Shown: piece after piece, positions 1 to 8,711 of the stretch | How the letters are laid out: each line of letters begins with the position of its first letter | How positions within the stretch are numbered: position 1 is the stretch's first letter | DNA from: CALGYY01 sp963678485 | GTDB lineage: Bacteria; Bacteroidota; Bacteroidia; Bacteroidales; CAIWKO01 | DNA length: 64,000 nucleotides | NCBI GenBank assembly: GCA_963678485.1 | Contig: OY782882.1 | Coordinates: 3,100,001 to 3,164,000 of the forward strand | Reading direction: 5' to 3' | Notes under the pieces: model-generated | Told to the model about the DNA's origin: nothing | Seen by the model: the letters and a program-made list of their open reading frames with translations, nothing else | Databases searched by the model: none | Translations under genes and position numbers: made by a program

Positions 1-966
1 CTTGAAGAACTTGGAATTGGCCGTCCTTCAACATATGCTCCGATTATCAGCACTATTCAAAAGCGCCAATATGTTGTGCTTGAAACCCGCGAAGGTAAAG
101 CACGCGAATATCAGGTATTGACATTAAAGAGTAAGAAAATTCAAAAGCAAACTAAGACTGAAATGGCCGGTTACGAAAAGGCGAAGCTCTTTCCCACCGA
201 CATTGGAAGTTTAGTTAATAGTTTCCTGGTTCAGTATTTTATCAATATTCTTGACTATAACTTCACGGCAAACGTGGAAAAGAAATTCGATGAAGTGGCT
301 GATGGCACTGTTGTTTGGAATGATATGATTAGCGAATTTTACGGACCATTCCACGCTCAGGTACAAGACACTCAGGAAAAATCAAAGAAAGTTAGTGGCG
401 AAAAATTGCTTGGTATTGACCCGGCTTCAGGAAAGAATGTATTTGTAAAGATTGGCCGTTTTGGTCCCATGGTGCAGATCGGCGACACCGATAGCGAAGA
501 AAAGCCTCGTTTTGCTGGGCTACTAAAAAACCAGAGTATTGAGACCATTACATTGGAAGAAGCGCTCGAACTGTTCAGTTTCCCACGTTTGGTTGGAGAA
601 TATGAGGGCAAAGAAGTAACTGTATCCATTGGTCGTTTTGGACCTTATGTAAAATATGGAAGTTCATTCTATTCAATAAAAAAGACCGACAATCCCTTAG
701 ACATTACCTTGGAGCGTGCTCTTGAGATTATGGCCGAAAAGATTGAGGCTGAAAAGAATAAGCTTATCAGGGAATTTGCCGAAAATGCGGATGTAAAAGT
801 ATTGAATGGCCGCTGGGGACCCTACATTTCTATTGCTAAAGCCAATTACAAGATTCCAAAAGGGGTTGAGCCTGCTTCGTTAACACTTGAGGATTGCTTG
901 AAAATTGCCGAAGCTGCCGGACCACAAGAGCCCAAAACCAGCAAGGGTCGTAAGAAAAAAGCATAA
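1..966 (+). CDS. topA: DNA topoisomerase I, C-terminal part (5' end outside window)
   Basis: This is the 3' part of the gene for type IA DNA topoisomerase I, the cytoplasmic enzyme that relaxes negative supercoils. The frame is open from base 1, so the start and most of the catalytic core lie outside the window; 321 codons are visible. The first residues carry the family motif GIGRPSTYA, followed by the end of the core. Three C-terminal repeats follow, with cores GRFGPMV, GRFGPYV and GRWGPYI near visible residues 152, 211 and 270. These are the DNA-contacting topoisomerase C-terminal repeats. The tail is lysine-rich (GRKKKA). The next gene follows after 29 bases on the same strand. Identification is firm from the motif and repeats. 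Confidence 0.96.
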   Translation, partial: LEELGIGRPSTYAPIISTIQKRQYVVLETREGKAREYQVLTLKSKKIQKQTKTEMAGYEKAKLFPTDIGSLVNSFLVQYFINILDYNFTANVEKKFDEVADGTVVWNDMISEFYGPFHAQVQDTQEKSKKVSGEKLLGIDPASGKNVFVKIGRFGPMVQIGDTDSEEKPRFAGLLKNQSIETITLEEALELFSFPRLVGEYEGKEVTVSIGRFGPYVKYGSSFYSIKKTDNPLDITLERALEIMAEKIEAEKNKLIREFAENADVKVLNGRWGPYISIAKANYKIPKGVEPASLTLEDCLKIAEAAGPQEPKTSKGRKKKA

Positions 967-995
967 ACTTTTTCAACGTTCAAATTTCAACTTCC

Positions 996-2171
996 ATGGA
1001 TATCGCAATGTATTTTCGGCCGGTAGATGAATTCTGCAAATTGGATGAACTTTGGTTTGATGGCAGCCGTTTAGGAGCTGTTATTAAAGGACATTACGAG
1101 CAGGGTGGATTTCCGGATCTGGAAAACATTGATATTGCGATTATTGGAGTTTGTGAAGACCGACATAGTGTAAACAATTTCGGTTGTGCCGATGCTCCGG
1201 ATTGGGTAAGAAAGTACTTATATCGTTTATTTCAAGGGCCGTATCAGGTCAGAATTGCCGATCTTGGCAATATTCGCAGCGGTGACAGGGTAGAGGATAC
1301 CTATTTTGCCTTGCGAAATGTTATTGCCTGGCTTCTGACGCAGAACATTTTACCTGTGGTTCTTGGGGGCAGTCAGGATCTCACCTATGCCAATTATCTG
1401 GCATATGAATCCATGGGAAAAATCATTAATATTGTATCTGTCGATAATCGGTTCGATTTAGGGGCTGATCCTGAGAAGATGAATTCCGGATCGTTCCTGA
1501 GTAAGATAATAATGCATCAGCCCAATTTCCTGTTTAATTACACCAACATTGGTTTTCAAACGTATTTTGTTGAAAGTGAGGCAATAGACCTCATGAAAAA
1601 GTTATATTTCGATGCTTACCGCCTTGGCTTTGTTCAGTCTGATATTGAAGAAGTTGAGCCCATGGTACGAAATGCAGATGTGCTTTCCTTCGACATTTCA
1701 TCTGTGCGTCAATCAGATGCGCCCGGAAACGCCAATACCACGCCCAATGGTTTTTATGGTGAGGAGGTTTGCCGCATTATGCGTTATGCGGGGATGAGCG
1801 ACAAATTAAGTTCGCTGGGCATCTACGAAATTAATCCACGCTTCGATAATGCAGGTCAGACAGCGCATTTGGCTGCACAAATGATTTGGTATTTCATTGA
1901 CGGTTTTTACAATCGTAAGAAAGATTACCCCCTCAACGAAAAGGAAGAATACATTAAATTCCACGTTGCCATCAAGGATTTGGAAGAGCAAATCGTCTTT
2001 TATAAGAGCAAAAAAACCGATCGTTGGTGGATGGAAGTGCCTTGCCCAACAAATCTTATGTCGAAATTCGAGCGACATTATCTGGTCCCATGTTCCTATA
2101 AGGACTATCAGACGGCCTGTTCAGAAGATATGCCTGATAGATGGTGGCAGGCCTTTCAAAAAATAATGTAA
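996..2171 (+). CDS. Arginase/formimidoylglutamase-fold protein with altered metal ligands
   Basis: A 391-residue protein with the ureohydrolase (arginase, agmatinase, formimidoylglutamase) fold. The family's three metal motifs can be located but are changed. GGDHS is replaced by GGSQD near residue 126. The DAHxD motif appears as DNRFD, keeping both aspartates and losing the histidine. The SFDxD motif appears as SFDIS, keeping one aspartate. A dinuclear manganese centre is therefore doubtful, and the protein may be a non-hydrolytic or differently acting member. Similar Bacteroidota proteins are usually labelled formimidoylglutamase, but no histidine-degradation gene is nearby. It sits between topA and the type IX operon, and a terminator follows it. 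The fold is fairly sure; the activity is not. Confidence 0.75.
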   Translation: MDIAMYFRPVDEFCKLDELWFDGSRLGAVIKGHYEQGGFPDLENIDIAIIGVCEDRHSVNNFGCADAPDWVRKYLYRLFQGPYQVRIADLGNIRSGDRVEDTYFALRNVIAWLLTQNILPVVLGGSQDLTYANYLAYESMGKIINIVSVDNRFDLGADPEKMNSGSFLSKIIMHQPNFLFNYTNIGFQTYFVESEAIDLMKKLYFDAYRLGFVQSDIEEVEPMVRNADVLSFDISSVRQSDAPGNANTTPNGFYGEEVCRIMRYAGMSDKLSSLGIYEINPRFDNAGQTAHLAAQMIWYFIDGFYNRKKDYPLNEKEEYIKFHVAIKDLEEQIVFYKSKKTDRWWMEVPCPTNLMSKFERHYLVPCSYKDYQTACSEDMPDRWWQAFQKIM

Positions 2172-2242
2172 CTTTTTTGGTACCCCTGCATTATTTTGCC
2201 GTGAACGATCGCAGCCCGTTCGATTTTTATTTTCGGTTGATT

Positions 2243-2281
2243 ACCGGAAATCTCTAAAAAACAGGGGTTTCCGGTTTTTTT
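2243..2281 (+). terminator. Rho-independent terminator after the arginase-fold gene
   Basis: A perfect 8-base stem, ACCGGAAA at 2243-2250 with TTTCCGGT at 2268-2275, has a 17-base loop and is followed at once by a run of T to 2281. It lies 72 bases after the upstream stop codon and separates that gene from the type IX operon. Confidence 0.8.
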
Positions 2282-2306
2282 ACAAATTTTAATTCTAAAA
2301 AAGATT

Positions 2307-2337
2307 TTTGTTTGTTCATTAATATTTATTATTTTTG
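2307..2337 (+). promoter_or_regulatory. Predicted Bacteroidota promoter of the porP-gldKLMN operon
   Basis: TTTG at 2307-2310, 19 bases, then TATTTTTG at 2330-2337. This fits the known Bacteroidota pattern of TTTG near -33 and TAnnTTTG near -7. Transcription would start around 2343 and give a leader of about 190 bases before porP. The next terminator on this strand is after gldN, so one transcript could cover all five genes. Confidence 0.6.
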
Positions 2338-2537
2338 TCAGGCCTGAAACTTTTTAAGTCGAAACAGAGTATAAATGGGAGTTTTTTAGGGACGGAGAAT
2401 AGACAATTCAGGCAAAATCAAAAGTTTAACGTTTTTTTATTAAAAAAACGCTAGATTTTGTTAACATTTATTTGTTAATACCAAAAAATATGTGTTATTT
2501 TACCGCCCAATTAAGTAAGAATCTAAACCAATAACAT

Positions 2538-3518
2538 ATGAAAAGAATTTTTACCGCTCTTTTCTTCTCAATTATCAGTGTTTTAGCATTTGCGCAACAG
2601 GAAGCACAGTTTTCACAGTACATGTTTACCAATATGGCGATTAACCCTGCCTATGCTGGTATTAACAAGCAAATCTGTATTACTTCTTTGTTCAGACAGC
2701 AATGGACTGGTTTTGAAGATCCTTACGGAAATAAGGGAGCTCCCCAAACTATTTTACTCACTGTTGATGCTCCAGTACGTGTATTACGTGGTGGAATTGG
2801 TGTAACAGTTATCAAAGACAAACTTGGTTTCGAGGATAATATCGGTGCAAAACTGGCGTATTCATTTCACGTGAATGTTGGTCCTGGTGTATTAGGTATT
2901 GGACTTCAGGCTGGTTTACTTAACAAAACCATTGATTTTGCAGGGTTTCATCCGATTGATGTTGATGATCCTATGTTAATTCCAGCGGATAAACGCTCAG
3001 CGATGGTTTTCGATTTGACATTTGGTGCATTTTATAATCTCCCCGGCAAAGCGTATGTTGGTTTAAGTTCATCACAACTTATTCAGAGCGGTATTAATAT
3101 GCCGGGACTGAATGATTCCAAGCTGAAGCGCACCTATTATTTTACGGGCGGTTATCATTGGCAAATCCCCAATGCTCCTGATTGGGAACTTAGCCCATAT
3201 CTTATGATTAAATCAGATTTTGCTTCTACTCAATATGATGTTACAGCCATGTGCAAATGGAAAAACATGATTTGGGCAGGGGTTACCTATCGTCATCAGG
3301 ATGCTATTGCTATTCTTGCTGGTGCTTATCCCTTCAACCAACCCAGTATGAGTCCGGCCTTGGCAAACCTGCGTATTGGTTATGCATACGATATTACTAC
3401 ATCTCAACTTGGTGGCAGTGGTCGCAGCAGTGGCACCCACGAGATCATGCTTGGGTATTGCTTCAAAATTGAGATTCCGCAACACGTTACAAAATACATC
3501 AATACGAGATTTTTATAA
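2538..3518 (+). CDS. porP: PorP/SprF-family type IX secretion outer-membrane protein
   Basis: A 326-residue PorP/SprF-family protein. It begins with a signal peptide (MKRIFTALFFSIISVLAFAQ, cleavage after AQ) and then the family's N-terminal signature QFSQYMFTNMAINPAYAG. The rest is rich in alternating hydrophobic and polar residues ending in aromatics, as expected for an outer-membrane beta-barrel. Family members partner the type IX secretion system and anchor the PorK/GldK-PorN/GldN ring or the surface filament. Its place as first gene of porP-gldK-gldL-gldM-gldN matches the gene order known in Porphyromonas gingivalis, which favours PorP over a filament-specific SprF. The 77-base gap to gldK holds no terminator, so co-transcription is likely. 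Confidence 0.9.
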   Translation: MKRIFTALFFSIISVLAFAQQEAQFSQYMFTNMAINPAYAGINKQICITSLFRQQWTGFEDPYGNKGAPQTILLTVDAPVRVLRGGIGVTVIKDKLGFEDNIGAKLAYSFHVNVGPGVLGIGLQAGLLNKTIDFAGFHPIDVDDPMLIPADKRSAMVFDLTFGAFYNLPGKAYVGLSSSQLIQSGINMPGLNDSKLKRTYYFTGGYHWQIPNAPDWELSPYLMIKSDFASTQYDVTAMCKWKNMIWAGVTYRHQDAIAILAGAYPFNQPSMSPALANLRIGYAYDITTSQLGGSGRSSGTHEIMLGYCFKIEIPQHVTKYINTRFL

Positions 3519-3595
3519 TAAAATTGAAACAAACGGGACGACAATTGCGTTAAAAGTTAGATTATAACCGCAAAGACCAACCACAATCACTAGCT

Positions 3596-5005
3596 ATGAT
3601 GATCAAATCAATGGGAAATATGAGAAAGTTACTGGTAATCATTGCTGCAATCCTTCTCCTCGGAATAACCGGATGCCAGACCGGTGGAAACGGTGAACTC
3701 ATCGGTGTTCAGGGACGCGAGGGATTCTATCAGCCTACCCCTTACGGGATGTTATTTATACCTCCCGGAAGCTACCAAATGGGCAACAGCGATCAGGATG
3801 TTCCCTACGCCATGACCGCCATGACCAAGACTGTGACATTGCAGGCTTTTTACATGGACGAGACGGAAATTACGAACAATGAGTACAGGCAGTTTGTATT
3901 CTATGTACGCGATTCCTTGGCTAGAGAATTACTAGGCGGCTTGACGCCCGAAGACTGGTGGATCGAAGAAGACCAGTGGGGAGAACCACTTGAACCCCAT
4001 AAGTTGAATTGGGACACCAGGCTCGACTGGGGACGCCTTGAGCAGGAAGAAGTACAAACGCTTGAACCAATGATGATGCCCGAGCATGAGCGTTATTTCC
4101 GCCGCAAGGAGATTGATACACGTAAACTCAACTACATTTATTTTTGGGTAGACTACAAAGCTGCAGCCCGAAAAGATTTCTCTACAGAGGCTATTGCCAC
4201 GCAGGATGAAGCAGATCATGATCTTTCCTCGTTGGCTAATCGTCCTCAAGGAGTTAAAGACCGTTCAGTATTCCTTATTAAGGACGTAATCAACGTATAT
4301 CCGGATACACTCTGCTGGATTCACGACTTTACGTATTCTTTCAATGAGCCGATGGCACAGTCATATTTTGTGCATCCCGCTTATGATAATTATCCGCTGG
4401 TTGGTGTAAGCTGGAAACAGGCACGTGCTTTCTGTATTTGGAGAAGTGATCAATACAATGATTATCTCGAAAGTATGGGTGAAGTTCGCGTTAATGATTT
4501 CCGTCTTCCTACCGAGAGCGAATGGGAATGGGCAGCTCGCGGTGGTCTCGATTTGAGTCCGTATCCTTGGGGCGGTCCATATATTCGTAACAGCAATGGT
4601 TGCTTCCTTGGCAACTACAAACCTCTCAGGGGCAACTACATCGACGATGGCGGTATCCATTCCTTGGTTGTAGGTCACTATGCTCCAAACGACTTTGGTC
4701 TCTATGATATGGCTGGTAATGTTGCAGAATGGTGCAGCGATGCATTCGACGAGTCTGCTGGTAACTTTGCACATGACCTTAATATGCAGTATTCATATGA
4801 AGCCAAAAAATCTGATCCTGAAACACTGAAGCGTAAAGTAATTCGCGGAGGTTCATGGAAGGATATCGGATATTACATGCAAAACGGAACCCGCACCTAC
4901 GAATACCAGGACACTGCGAAATGTTATATTGGTTTCAGGTGCGTGCAGACATACCTTGGACGTCATATCGACGATGGAGGCTCTTCTTCCAACGTTTATA
5001 AATAA
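3596..5005 (+). CDS. gldK: GldK/PorK lipoprotein of the type IX secretion system
   Basis: A 469-residue outer-membrane lipoprotein that forms, with GldN, the periplasmic ring of the type IX secretion system. The N-terminus is a lipoprotein signal ending LLLGITGC, with the lipidated cysteine near residue 27. The body is a formylglycine-generating-enzyme-like (FGE/SUMF) fold: TEITNNEYRQFV, then RLPTESEWEWAARGG, NVAEWCSDA, VIRGGSWKD and GFRCV near the C-terminus. GldK proteins keep this fold without known sulfatase-activating activity. Two ATGs are adjacent (3596 and 3599), and in-frame ATGs at 3611 and 3620 give a more typical short n-region, so the exact start is uncertain. It is followed 70 bases later by gldL. 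Confidence 0.95.
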   Translation: MMIKSMGNMRKLLVIIAAILLLGITGCQTGGNGELIGVQGREGFYQPTPYGMLFIPPGSYQMGNSDQDVPYAMTAMTKTVTLQAFYMDETEITNNEYRQFVFYVRDSLARELLGGLTPEDWWIEEDQWGEPLEPHKLNWDTRLDWGRLEQEEVQTLEPMMMPEHERYFRRKEIDTRKLNYIYFWVDYKAAARKDFSTEAIATQDEADHDLSSLANRPQGVKDRSVFLIKDVINVYPDTLCWIHDFTYSFNEPMAQSYFVHPAYDNYPLVGVSWKQARAFCIWRSDQYNDYLESMGEVRVNDFRLPTESEWEWAARGGLDLSPYPWGGPYIRNSNGCFLGNYKPLRGNYIDDGGIHSLVVGHYAPNDFGLYDMAGNVAEWCSDAFDESAGNFAHDLNMQYSYEAKKSDPETLKRKVIRGGSWKDIGYYMQNGTRTYEYQDTAKCYIGFRCVQTYLGRHIDDGGSSSNVYK

Positions 5006-5075
5006 TAAGGTATAGATAGCGAATTTCAATCAACCAAAATAATCAATCAAACCATTCATTTTAATTAAATTAATT

Positions 5076-6101
5076 ATGGGAATTAATAGCATCGTTAAGA
5101 GTAAGACCTATAAGAGTTTTATGTCAAAACTCTATGGGATTGGAGCTTCTGTTGTAATTTTGGGGGCACTGTTTAAAATTAACCACTATCCTGGGGCTAA
5201 CCTCATGCTTATCTTTGGTATGGGTACAGAAGCAATTATCTTCTTCTTCTCTGCTTTCGAACCGCTGCACGTTGAATACGATTGGTCTTTAGTTTATCCA
5301 GAACTCGCTGGAATGGAAGATCTTGACAAAGAAGTAGGTGCAAAGAAAAAAGGCCTATCTGTTACACAAGAACTTGATAAGATGCTGGAGGACGCCAAAA
5401 TAGGGCCAGAGCTTATTGCGAGTTTAGGGGATGGTATGAAAAACCTTAGCGAAAATGCGCTTAAACTTTCTGGTGTTGCTGACGCTGCGGTCGCTACAGA
5501 TAGTTATGTAAGCAATCTGAATGATGCATCAGGTTCAGTAAAAACTTTGTCAAATGTTTATGTTAAAACAGCTGACGTTCTCGAGCGTGATATTCAAAAT
5601 GCTGAACTTCACTCAGTAAGCATGAAGAGTGCTGCTGAAGGTGCAAGCAATCTTGCAAGCTCATACAATAAAGTTGCTGAGTCAATGAAAAGCGATGTTA
5701 ATGCTACTGAAGACTATGTTAATAGCATTAAAAACGCCACACAATCTGCCCACAGCCTAGCTGAAAAATATACGAAATCTGCAGATTCACTCACCAAATC
5801 AGCCGAAGCTATCGATTTCTCCGGTGTTGATGGAAAGAATTATGGCGAGCAAATTCAGCGAATTTCAAAGAATCTCTCCGAACTAAATTCGATCTACGAA
5901 ATGCAACTTAAGAGCACAGCCGACCAGTTGCAGAAGACCGATAAGATGAAAGAGACTATGGAATCCTTCCTTGGTAACCTCAACGAAAGTGTTGAAAATA
6001 CCGCGAAGTATAAGGATCAGGTCGCTAATCTGGCAAATAACGTTGCTGCCTTGAATCAGATTTATGGCAATATGTTAACCGCCATGAACTACAACAAGTA
6101 A
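5076..6101 (+). CDS. gldL: GldL/PorL inner-membrane motor protein
   Basis: A 341-residue inner-membrane protein that forms, with GldM, the proton-driven rotary motor of type IX secretion and gliding. Two transmembrane helices lie near residues 18-35 and 41-62. The second contains the glutamate in GTEAIIFFFSAFEP, at the place of the conserved GldL membrane glutamate tied to proton flow. After a short linker, residues from about 105 to the end form a long, alanine- and serine-rich coiled coil with loose repeats of SL...Y.KSADSL type. The cytoplasmic tail takes up roughly four fifths of the protein. It lies 38 bases before gldM. Confidence 0.95.
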   Translation: MGINSIVKSKTYKSFMSKLYGIGASVVILGALFKINHYPGANLMLIFGMGTEAIIFFFSAFEPLHVEYDWSLVYPELAGMEDLDKEVGAKKKGLSVTQELDKMLEDAKIGPELIASLGDGMKNLSENALKLSGVADAAVATDSYVSNLNDASGSVKTLSNVYVKTADVLERDIQNAELHSVSMKSAAEGASNLASSYNKVAESMKSDVNATEDYVNSIKNATQSAHSLAEKYTKSADSLTKSAEAIDFSGVDGKNYGEQIQRISKNLSELNSIYEMQLKSTADQLQKTDKMKETMESFLGNLNESVENTAKYKDQVANLANNVAALNQIYGNMLTAMNYNK

Positions 6102-6139
6102 TCATCTTACGTCAAATGTAAATTAAGGGCTGAATAATT

Positions 6140-7750
6140 ATGGGTGCAACTAATTGTCCGGAAACTCCCCGACAAAGAATGATCGGGATGATGTATCTGG
6201 TATTGACTGCAATGTTAGCTCTAAATGTTTCAAAGGATATTCTTGATTCATTTTTAATTGTTAACGAATCACTGGTCATTACCAATGAGAATTTTACTAA
6301 AAAAGTGGACGGGACCTACGCCAGCTTTGAGCAGCAATATACGCTCAACAAAGCTAAAATAGAACCCTTCTGGAAAAAGGCCTTATTGGCCAAGCAATAT
6401 ACCAAAGAACTGGTCGATTATATTAGAAAAGTTAAGGGTACCATCGTTGGTAAGGATGCTGAAGTATCTCCTGAAGTTGGTGATACAATCAACATGCGAA
6501 ATGTTCCCAGCCGCGACCGCTATGATAATGCCACGCATTATCTGATTGGTGACTCGCAGGATGGTTCCAATGGAGAAGCCAGAAAGTTAAAAGAGAAGAT
6601 CATTGACTTTAAGAAGAAAATGATTGCCTTACTTGACCCAAAATGGCGCAAGAACATCGAAGAAAACTTCGGATTAAATGTTGAAGGACCTTTCTATGAT
6701 AACGATCATGCTCAACAAAACTGGGAAATTCATAATTTTTATCACACCATTCTTATTGCGGATGTTGTAATTATGAATAAGCTCATTGCTGAAGTAAAGA
6801 ATGCTGAATTTGATGTGGTATCACAGCTATTTTCTGAGGTTAGTATTACCGACTTTAAATTCGATAATATTGCCGCTAAAATTGTTCCCAAAAGCAACTA
6901 TGTGTTGAGTGGGGAGAATTTTGAAGCTGATATTTTTGTAGCTGCATACGATAGCAAACAACAACTCGATATCGAAATTGGTGGAGGTGTTGACTCAGCA
7001 ACTTATGAAATCAGTGGTGAGAAAATGAAAGTTGAAGGTGTAAACGGTGTTGGGAAACTCAGTATGGGTTCAGGTGGCGTTGGTATCAGACAGTATGGTG
7101 GTGTTATCACTGTACCTTCAGGAACCGGTGTCAAAAAATATCCGTTTAGCGGTGAGTATATCGTTGCTCAGCCTTCTGCTACCATTTCCCCGACCAAAAT
7201 GAACGTGTTCTACATTGGTGTACCAAACCCGGTATCTATTTCAGTTCCTGGGGTTGCCAATGATCAGGTTCGCGTTTCTATCACTGGTGGCGGTGGAACC
7301 ATCACAAAGACCGGTAACGGTTTGTACGAAGTGAAGGTTAGCACTGTTGGAAATTGTAAGGTTACTGTAAGTGCCGATATGAAAGGAACCTCCCGTTCAA
7401 TGGGAAGTATGGATTTCCGCGTAAAGAAAGTGCCGGATCCAGTCGCTTATATTGGTGGTGTTAAAACAGGAAATATTGGTAAAGGTGTTCTTGCAGCATC
7501 CTGCCTCATTCCAAAAATGGAAAACTTCGATTTCGACTTGAATTTTAAAATTGTTTCGTTCTCTTTAACTATGAATATGCAGGGTGACCTTGTAACCAAA
7601 ACGGGTTCAGGTAACTGTTTATCTGGTGAAATGAAGAACATGGTAGATAAAGCTGGCCGCGGACAGAAGATTTATATTGAAGATATCAAGGCAGTGGGTC
7701 CTGATGGATCTACACGTACGCTTGCTCCTATCAACCTAAAGATTAACTAA
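6140..7750 (+). CDS. gldM: GldM/PorM type IX secretion motor shaft protein
   Basis: A 536-residue partner of GldL. The N-terminus NCPETPRQRMIGMMYLVLTAMLALNVS holds the single transmembrane helix, which packs against GldL. The remainder is periplasmic: a helical domain to about residue 225, then beta-rich domains to the C-terminus that reach the GldK-GldN ring. The last two domains include TITKTGNGLYEV near 395 and IVSFSLTMNMQG near 475, and end with GPDGSTRTLAPINLKI. The same order of motifs appears in the extracytoplasmic part of the sensor kinase at 22784-25141. The downstream gene follows after 24 bases with a strong ribosome binding site. Confidence 0.96.
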   Translation: MGATNCPETPRQRMIGMMYLVLTAMLALNVSKDILDSFLIVNESLVITNENFTKKVDGTYASFEQQYTLNKAKIEPFWKKALLAKQYTKELVDYIRKVKGTIVGKDAEVSPEVGDTINMRNVPSRDRYDNATHYLIGDSQDGSNGEARKLKEKIIDFKKKMIALLDPKWRKNIEENFGLNVEGPFYDNDHAQQNWEIHNFYHTILIADVVIMNKLIAEVKNAEFDVVSQLFSEVSITDFKFDNIAAKIVPKSNYVLSGENFEADIFVAAYDSKQQLDIEIGGGVDSATYEISGEKMKVEGVNGVGKLSMGSGGVGIRQYGGVITVPSGTGVKKYPFSGEYIVAQPSATISPTKMNVFYIGVPNPVSISVPGVANDQVRVSITGGGGTITKTGNGLYEVKVSTVGNCKVTVSADMKGTSRSMGSMDFRVKKVPDPVAYIGGVKTGNIGKGVLAASCLIPKMENFDFDLNFKIVSFSLTMNMQGDLVTKTGSGNCLSGEMKNMVDKAGRGQKIYIEDIKAVGPDGSTRTLAPINLKIN

Positions 7751-7763
7751 TAATTGATGCACA

Positions 7764-7777
7764 AAGGAGGTTATATG
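7764..7777 (+). promoter_or_regulatory. Strong Shine-Dalgarno site deciding the gldN start
   Basis: AAGGAGG at 7764-7770 lies four bases before the ATG at 7775. Such a full match is uncommon in Bacteroidota, where most starts lack one. It favours the ATG at 7775, which opens a good signal peptide, over the in-frame ATG at 7757, which lies upstream of the site. Confidence 0.7.
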
Positions 7778-8629
7778 AAAAAGTTGCTTGTTCTGTTCAC
7801 TGTGTTCATGCTTCTAGGCAGTATGCAGGGAGTGGTTAATGCCCAGAACAATCTTGGCAATCCACCCTTGGATGGTGTTTATTACAAATCAAACACCCCC
7901 AATCGCTTACCAATTCCATACGAGCATTTGCGTGAAGCAGATGTGATGTGGAGCAAGCGAATCTGGCGTGTTATTGACATGAGGCAGAAAATTAACCTCC
8001 CCCTGTTTTATCCTTTGGATGAGCAAGCGGGAAGACAGAGCCTGATGCAGGTTATTTACAGAGCTGTTACTGAAGGCGCTATTCCTGCGTATTCCACGGA
8101 TAACGATGAGTTTTTGTCGGTCGTTTCAGTTGCAGATCTTAAAAAGCAACTCGATCGTTTCGACACCATCGAATTGACCAGGCCGTACCCACCGTATGAT
8201 ACTTACGATTCTGTTATCGCTGAACCTTTCCGTACTTCTGATGTTTACCTCATCAGGGTAAAGGAAGATTGGTTCTTCGACAAACAACGTTCAGTAATGG
8301 ATGTACGTATCGTCGGACTGTGCCCGGTTAAAGAAGAATACGATGAAAATGGTGAATGGAAAGGTTTTAACCCATTATTCTGGGTTTATTTTCCCGATTG
8401 CCGCAAAATTTTCGCTCAAAAAGATGTATTCAACCGTTGGAATGATGCCGAAAGACGCACTTTTGATGATGTATTCTGGAAACGCGTTTTTGGTAGCTAC
8501 ATCTATAAGGAAAACAACGTGTATGACCGCAAGATTATTCAGTATGCTAAAGGTCTCGACGGCCTGCTAGAAGCAGAACGTGTAAAAGACGACCTTTTCA
8601 AAGTTGAACATGATCTGTGGGAATACTAG
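7775..8629 (+). CDS. gldN: GldN/PorN type IX secretion ring protein
   Basis: A 284-residue periplasmic protein that joins GldK in the type IX ring and receives the tip of GldM. From the chosen ATG it starts with a signal peptide, MKKLLVLFTVFMLLGSMQGV, ending at about residue 24. Family landmarks are the segment ADVMWSKRIWRVIDMRQKIN, the following NLPLFYPL, and the central VRIVGLCPV...WVYFPDCRKIFA. The start is set by the strong ribosome binding site just upstream. It is the last gene of the operon, and a strong terminator follows within 20 bases of the stop codon. Confidence 0.95.
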   Translation: MKKLLVLFTVFMLLGSMQGVVNAQNNLGNPPLDGVYYKSNTPNRLPIPYEHLREADVMWSKRIWRVIDMRQKINLPLFYPLDEQAGRQSLMQVIYRAVTEGAIPAYSTDNDEFLSVVSVADLKKQLDRFDTIELTRPYPPYDTYDSVIAEPFRTSDVYLIRVKEDWFFDKQRSVMDVRIVGLCPVKEEYDENGEWKGFNPLFWVYFPDCRKIFAQKDVFNRWNDAERRTFDDVFWKRVFGSYIYKENNVYDRKIIQYAKGLDGLLEAERVKDDLFKVEHDLWEY

Positions 8630-8645
8630 GATTATTGTACGATAT

Positions 8646-8674
8646 AAAACCCCGGTTATCCGGGGTTTTTTTTT
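8646..8674 (+). terminator. Terminator of the porP-gldKLMN operon
   Basis: The stem CCCCGG (8650-8655) with CCGGGG (8660-8665), extended by A/T pairs, closes a TTAT loop and is followed by nine T. It begins 17 bases after the gldN stop. Confidence 0.9.
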
Positions 8675-8711
8675 GCCCATTTCTTATTATTCTGTAATTT
8701 TACAGAAGTCC

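Larger units (their letters stand above)
2172..2537 (+). other. Intergenic region: terminator, promoter and AT-rich leader of the type IX operon
   Basis: This 366-base gene-free stretch holds a rho-independent terminator for the upstream gene, a strong match to the Bacteroidota promoter, and about 190 bases of very AT-rich sequence before the porP start. A second, weaker promoter-like pair lies closer to the gene: TTTG at 2471-2474 and TATTTTAC at 2496-2503. No open frame or recognised riboswitch is visible. Confidence 0.6.

Noticed and set aside
8604..8711. N-terminal extension of RecG
   Set aside because: It would run back through the gldN stop region and its terminator; RecG homologues start at the chosen ATG.
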